DNA of 64,000 nt. Origin: Metaphire vulgaris (Eukaryota; Annelida; Clitellata; Crassiclitellata; Megascolecidae). The notes beneath the pieces are model-generated. The model did not search any database. It was not told the DNA's origin and saw only the letters and a program-made list of their open reading frames with translations. Shown piece by piece: positions 59,390-64,000 of the stretch. A program made the translations under genes and the position numbers. Position 1 is the first letter of the stretch, and the number at the start of each line of letters is the position of its first letter. The stretch is from the NCBI GenBank assembly GCA_018105865.1, contig CM030851.1, forward strand, positions 9,267,328 to 9,331,327, read 5' to 3'.

Positions 59390-61385
59390 TAAGAATTAGC
59401 GCAACCGCTAAGATGATGCTTCGTAAGGCTGAGCGCCGGGCTCGGCGTGCCTCCCCTGCTGACGCCGTGTCGTCTACGGCTGAGTGGACCAAATATCGCA
59501 GAGCATACCGACGACTGATAAGTCGGAAGAGAGAGGTCTTCTGGTGTCGTAAGGTAGAGCGGGAGCGTACTTCACCGCGTCGGCTTTGGCAATCGATTGA
59601 TGCTCATGGGGGCGTGGGCGAGCGCCTTTACCTGATAGACTCACGGCTGATGATTTTTCTGCTTTCTTCAGCAAAAAAGTGTCCGCTGTATTGACGGCTA
59701 CCTCGGAACATGAGCCCCCTTGTTTTACTTCGGCTCCGCCCGGGTGTTCCTTAGGCGGTTTTCGCGCTCTTTCTGTGGAAGAAGTAACCGCAGAGCTAGG
59801 CGCCTTGCCTGACAAGTGCTGCGCCAGTGATCCTTTTCCGACTCGCCTCCTTCGTGAGTGTTCCGATATCCTGGCGCCGTTTGTTACCGAGCTCATGAAT
59901 CGTTCACTACAACTGGGTGAGGTTCCAAAGTCGTTTAAGGCCGCTTTCGTGACACCGCGGATCAAGAAACCTGGTCTCGATGCCTCTGATGTTGGCTCTT
60001 AAGACCGATCTCCAATTTGTCTGTTCTATCGAAGCTGCTCGAGCGCTTCGTCTCTAGGCAGCTCATGGACCATCTCGCGGTTTCTGGTCTCCTTCCCGAG
60101 CTACAGTCTGCCTATCGTGTTTTTCACTCTACTGAAACGGCTGTTCTTAAGATCACTTCCGATATACTTCGTGAACTTGATCAGGAAAGTTTGCCCTCCT
60201 CGTCCTTCTCGACCTCACGGCCGCATTTGATACCGTAGACCACTCCATCCTACTGCGTCGTCTTAACATCTCCTATGGTATCAGTCACGTGGCTTTGAGA
60301 TGGTTTTCTCCTATCTTGACCACCGTACGCAATTCGTCCGCTGTCCTCACTAGGACCCTTCCATCTCGGGTGACTTGACCGCAGGGCTCGGTCCTCGGTC
60401 CCATCTTATTTACCTTGTACGTGGCCGACCTTATACGTATCATTCTTAAACATGGGCTTTATGGACATCTTTACGCGGATGACACTCAGATCTATGGTGG
60501 CTGCTGGCCGTCTGAAACGCATCTGCTTCTTGAGCGTCTCACCCGGTGCTTGGATGAGTTGTCAGCCTGGCTTAAGTCTAATAGGCTCCAGCTTAATGTC
60601 TCTAAGTCGGAAGTGCTCTGGCTAGCCACCGAGAGGCAACAGCACCTGTTGCCGCATGACTGTGTCAAGATTCACGATCTTGAGCTCCACCCGGCTGCCT
60701 CAGTGCGTAACTTGGGAATCTACCTTGAAAGTGCAGCGACCCTTAAGCTGCATGTATCCAAGACTGTCGCCAGCTGTTTCTCCTCACTTCGTTTGATTAG
60801 AGTCTGCGTCAACATTGGTTGTTGCTCTGGTACTTACTTAGGCTCGACTATGGCAATGCAGTTCTTGCGGGGTCACCTGCCTATTCTTTCGACCGATTGC
60901 AGTCTGTTTTGAACTGTGCCGCTCGTCTTATCTATCGTTCGGCCCGACGTGATCATGTCACCCCGCTTCTTGTTGATCTTCATTGGCTGTCAGTGCCTGA
61001 GCGCATCATGTTCAAGTTATCAACTCTTGTATATCGCTGCCTTCACGGGATGGGTCCGAATTATCTTGCATCCGAGTTTCGTAGTGTTTCTGACCTTGCG
61101 GGCCGCAGACGACTTAGATCGTCCGCGACTTCGGTGCTTATGGTTCCAAGAACGCGTCTTGTCACCGTCGGAGATCGTGCCTTCCCAGTGGCTGCTGCGC
61201 GTATTGGAACTCGCTTCCTGCTGACATACGGAGTCATCGTCGCTAGATATTTTCAGGAATCGACTGAAGTCATGGCTTTTTAAGACTAGCTACTTAGTTT
61301 AATTTTGTTTAAAGTGTTCGCGCAGTCTTTAAGACAAGTTACCACTATAATCTTGACGTTCTCTTACTTACTTACTTACTTACTA
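59390..61385 (+). mobile_element. CR1/L2-type LINE, 5'-truncated, several frame breaks
   Basis: Successive plus frames give ordered RT blocks: RALSVEEVTAELGALPDKCC, SFKAAFVTPRIKKPG, LLERFVSRQLMDHL, LLDLTAAFDTVDHS-like sequence (about 60210-60250), [14 protein letters not shown] (after a stop near 60378), and [11 protein letters not shown] holding the YADD active site near 60475. The thumb and C-terminal region follow ([24 protein letters not shown], then DIFRNRLKSWLF). Breaks near 60002, 60200, 60378 and 60830 make it inactive. It ends in (CTTA)n at 61366-61384. The order and motifs are those of the CR1/L2 clades. Confidence 0.92.
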
Positions 61386-61717
61386 AGAAGCAAAGCACTC
61401 TGGATCGATAAGATTCGCTCGGAAATGTTTTACGTGCTGAGCAATCAAATTCCTTAGTAATTATGTCATAGACCCGATAATATAAATAGAGATAATTAAT
61501 CGTTAAAGGTCAACTGATTACTGTATATTATTGCACTCTGTTGACCACTGCTGTCTATCGTCGCGGAAGTGAAGCAATAGATAACATAAGTTATAGCTTC
61601 CGATTTCGTCAAAATCAAAACCCTCTTACTTATCTACTTCTACAAGAGAATAGACCTAACAATTAATCATCAACTAATCGTTTTGAACCAATTTCTGGAC
61701 ATAAGAGACAGTCGCCT

Positions 61718-61879
61718 CAGGGGCGTAGCGACGGGGGTTATATCGGTATATATAACCCCCCACCCCAATCAGGCTACCTTAAAGTTTTTAATGTGCTTTT
61801 ACAGATTTTCAACGTTTTTTAAAGACTCATACCCTCCCAATCACATTATGCCCAAATCAAATTCCTGGCTACGCCCCTG
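61718..61879. mobile_element. hAT-like MITE, CAGGGGCGTAGC family
   Basis: Starts CAGGGGCGTAGCGACGGG and ends CCTGGCTACGCCCCTG. The flanks AGTCGCCT and AGTCGCAT match at 7 of 8. Sister of 55345-55513. Confidence 0.87.
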
Positions 61880-62239
61880 AGTCGCATTTGCATCTATTGT
61901 GATCGAACGCATTTGGCCGCAAATCGTAAATTCGCTCAGCTTAAATTTGCAGCGTTATTATAATCACTCGCCTTATTCGTTAACACAACGAATTCTCCTA
62001 ACAGTGCTCTAGTCCACACACAGATCGAGATGTTTCCAACAGGGCCGTGCTTGCCCATTGAGACTACATTAGTACCAAAGTTCCAAGTGGTACTCTTAGC
62101 TAACATGCAAACCAGCTTCTCCGCTGGAATAATTGTCTCCTAAGTTCTGAAAGCTGATGCAGTGTTTGAATGGTCTTTAAAAGCAAAAGCAATAGCAATG
62201 CATAAATAAAATAGAGACGTTCTGCATAACAGAGTAGTC

Positions 62240-62412
62240 AACGTATCTTCTTAATCAGTGTACACGACATCTGATTAACATGAAAGACCAGAGATGGCAA
62301 CGGTCACTCAAAATGACCCATGACCTATGTGACCTATCAGGTATTGGTGACCCAGTTAACCCATGACCATTTCCAAAAGATCCGATGTAGGTCGCTTGTG
62401 TGAAATCAGATT
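62240..62412 (+). repeat. Direct repeat, copy 1 (partner at 63418-63571)
   Basis: Shares ATCAGTGTACACGACATCTG, GATTAACATGAAAGACCAGA, GTGACCTATCAGGTATTGGT, GACCCAGTTAACCCATGACC and GATGTAGGTCGCTTGTG with the partner. Copy 1 has an extra segment (GGCAACGGTCACTCAAAATG). The copies lie before and between the two exons of the final gene. Confidence 0.9.
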
Positions 62413-62432
62413 AATCTACAGTATATTGTACA

Positions 62433-62436
<4 letters not shown>

Positions 62437-62468
<32 letters not shown>
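62437..62468. repeat. (TA)n microsatellite
   Basis: About 15 TA units. Confidence 0.9.
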
Positions 62469-62471
<3 letters not shown>

Positions 62472-62903
62472 GCATATTATATATATTTATAGTTGCTGAT
62501 AAGTTGTAGAGGCAATTGGTAGCATTTCCACTGAGTTGTCCTGACTCCTAATGAGTAACTCGCTACGTACGGAAATATAAAAACCTGCGATACAAATATT
62601 GCGTTTGCTTAATAAGAGAATGCACAGACAAATGCTCTAAAAATAGTAAAAATTAAAGCTTGGAAAAGATAGACTCAACGGGAAGTCACAGCATATCACA
62701 GCATATCACTTAATGACATAATCATCATCATCATAATCGTCGTCATCATCCCACGGGCCCCATCTTCGTCGACCGGCTTCGTTTCGACGATCGATCTGTG
62801 GTCACCGATGACTCCCCTTCTTCTCCCTGCATCGCCACAGTTTCGCGACAATGTCGCTTTAAACATATTAAATTGACAACTGAACATTCTGACACACGCT
62901 GGC

Positions 62904-63090
62904 CAGGGATATTTTTACACCCCTAACACCCTCAACAACCCCTCCCCCAATTTGAGACCGACAACCCCTCCCCGACAGCCCCCAATCTCAGTTATGGGAT
63001 GACCTTTTTTGCTTGTCAGACTTTTTTGGGCAGGGAGGACCCCCAGAATTTACCGACACCCCCCAATTGTTAATCCTAGAAATAGCCCTG
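62904..63090. mobile_element. hAT-like MITE, CAGGGATATTTTTACACC family
   Basis: Starts CAGGGATATTTTTACACCCC and ends AATCCTAGAAATAGCCCTG. The flanks ACGCTGGC and ACCGCTGG agree only with a 1-base shift. It ends 46 bases before an exon, next to its acceptor. Confidence 0.8.
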
Positions 63091-63136
63091 ACCGCTGGCC
63101 CTGATGAAAACGCACCGACGCTTTTTCTAATTGCAG

Positions 63137-63883
63137 TTTTTGAAGCGCTCGATGCAAAACGATGTCGTCTGACAGCAGAGAAAGACATCTCGACGACGCC
63201 AACAACGGAATGGATACAACGGAACAAGATGCGCCAATAACGAACGGTGAGATTAGACATTGCAGAGGGCAGTGTTAGGTTCAAATTAGTACCTGAGGAC
63301 ATTTGTCTGAAGCATGGAACTATTTCTATAACATCCCCATAAACGCTTCGCATGTTGCTTCTACTCTTTCCTCACTTGTTTTTCAATTATAATCATACGG
63401 TATCTTACAGATCATACAGATATCTTCTTAGTCAGTGTACACGACATCTGATTAACATGAAAGACCAGAGATTGTTTTTATGTGACCTATCAGGTATTGG
63501 TGACCCAGTTAACCCATGACCATTTCCAAAAGACCCGATGTAGGTCGCTTGTGAAAATCAGATTAATCGATTAATTTATTTATACGTTTTCTTCAGAAAA
63601 CGCAAAAGTAGGTTTGTAAGACATGAAAAATCATCTTCGATTTTTTTATTCGGCTTTCTTGCAGCTCGATAGATTTTAGAAAATTAGCGCATGAAACGCT
63701 GCTTCTAAAATAACTATTGAAACTCAAACATCCAATTTTTTAGATGATGGCCTTCAGACACCAAGACTCGATAGCAACGAAGGGAGTCGAGCTTTCAGCA
63801 GTTCGAGCTCTGGTTCTTCTGTTGCCGTCAGCTGCCAGTCCGTTCCAACGGAGGTCGTAGTTCACGGTCAAGATGTTAAAAAG
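63137..63883 (+). CDS. N-terminus of an unrecognised Ser-rich protein, first two coding exons, partial
   Basis: Exon 1 (63137-63246) follows CTTTTTCTAATTGCAG. ATG 63162 opens MSSDSRERHLDDANNGMDTT..., and the exon ends AACG/GTGAGA in phase 1. Exon 2 (63744-63883) follows CCAATTTTTTAG, is entered in the matching phase (GAT), and reads DDGLQTPRLDSNEGSRAFSS, a Ser run, then VSCQSVPTEVVVHGQDVKK, ending AAAAAG/GTCAGC in phase 0. A short out-of-frame upstream ATG at 63152 overlaps the start. An upstream non-coding exon must exist. The 75 residues seen are polar and disordered, as in many transcription factors, but no family is recognisable. The gene continues past the window. Confidence 0.6.
63418..63571 (+). 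repeat. Direct repeat, copy 2
   Basis: Lies in the intron between exons 63137-63246 and 63744-63883; nearly identical to copy 1 apart from one indel of about 30 bases. Confidence 0.9.
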
Positions 63884-64000
63884 GTCAGCGCATTATGGCA
63901 TAGTAGACCCTACTAATTGTTCATTATCTTGTATCAACAACAACAACAACAACAATCAAACTGCGAAAACGAAGAACAGTCAAATCAATCGCATTATTAT

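Noticed and set aside
59474..59965. 163-codon minus-strand frame
   Set aside because: Antisense shadow of the CR1/L2-type LINE.

Overview
This window comes from an animal nuclear genome. Genes are split by GT-AG introns, spacing between genes is large, simple repeats are abundant, and most of the remaining DNA is decayed transposable elements: non-LTR and LTR retrotransposons, tRNA-derived SINEs and more than a dozen short hAT-like elements with 8-bp target duplications. The gene content (a calmodulin-kinase-group kinase, an SH3BP5 homologue, a TRIM-type RING/B-box protein joined to Kelch repeats, and a SoxD-class HMG-box factor) fits a bilaterian. A marine invertebrate is the best guess, but the species cannot be named from this sequence. 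The palindrome TAGGCCTA is strikingly over-used.

Layout. 1-1.3 kb: LINE relic. 1.77-5.55 kb (+): the last two exons of a CaMK-group, DCLK-like kinase. 6-10.4 kb: gene-poor, possibly the long 3' flank or UTR of the next gene. 10.48-18.22 kb (-): a complete seven-exon SH3BP5-type gene with a nested pair of hAT elements and other repeats in its introns. 18.3-21.8 kb: repeats, including a 48-bp-arm hairpin. 21.85-27.97 kb (+): a predicted two-exon TRIM-Kelch gene. A 3.6-kb LTR retrotransposon in the opposite orientation sits exactly at the splice donor of exon 1, and its 5-bp target duplication (CAGGT) duplicates the donor site. 28-30 kb: repeats. 30-32.4 kb: microsatellite-rich, probably promoter and 5' untranslated region of the SoxD gene. 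36.06-50.43 kb (+): the SoxD coding exons, with very large trinucleotide arrays in the introns. 50.5-63 kb: intergenic, with hAT-like elements, a SINE, a local duplication and a CR1/L2-type LINE carrying a YADD motif. 63.1-63.9 kb (+): the first two coding exons of an unrecognised serine-rich protein that runs out of the window.

Exon models were built by hand from reading-frame phase, splice dinucleotides and recalled family motifs. Phases agree across all joins in SH3BP5, TRIM-Kelch, the kinase and the 3' half of SoxD. One or more SoxD exons between 36.66 and 41.11 kb are missing from the model, and one SoxD exon needs a 1-base correction in a C run to stay open. The genes are not an operon and look independently regulated; the most unusual arrangement is the TRIM-Kelch locus and its retrotransposon.
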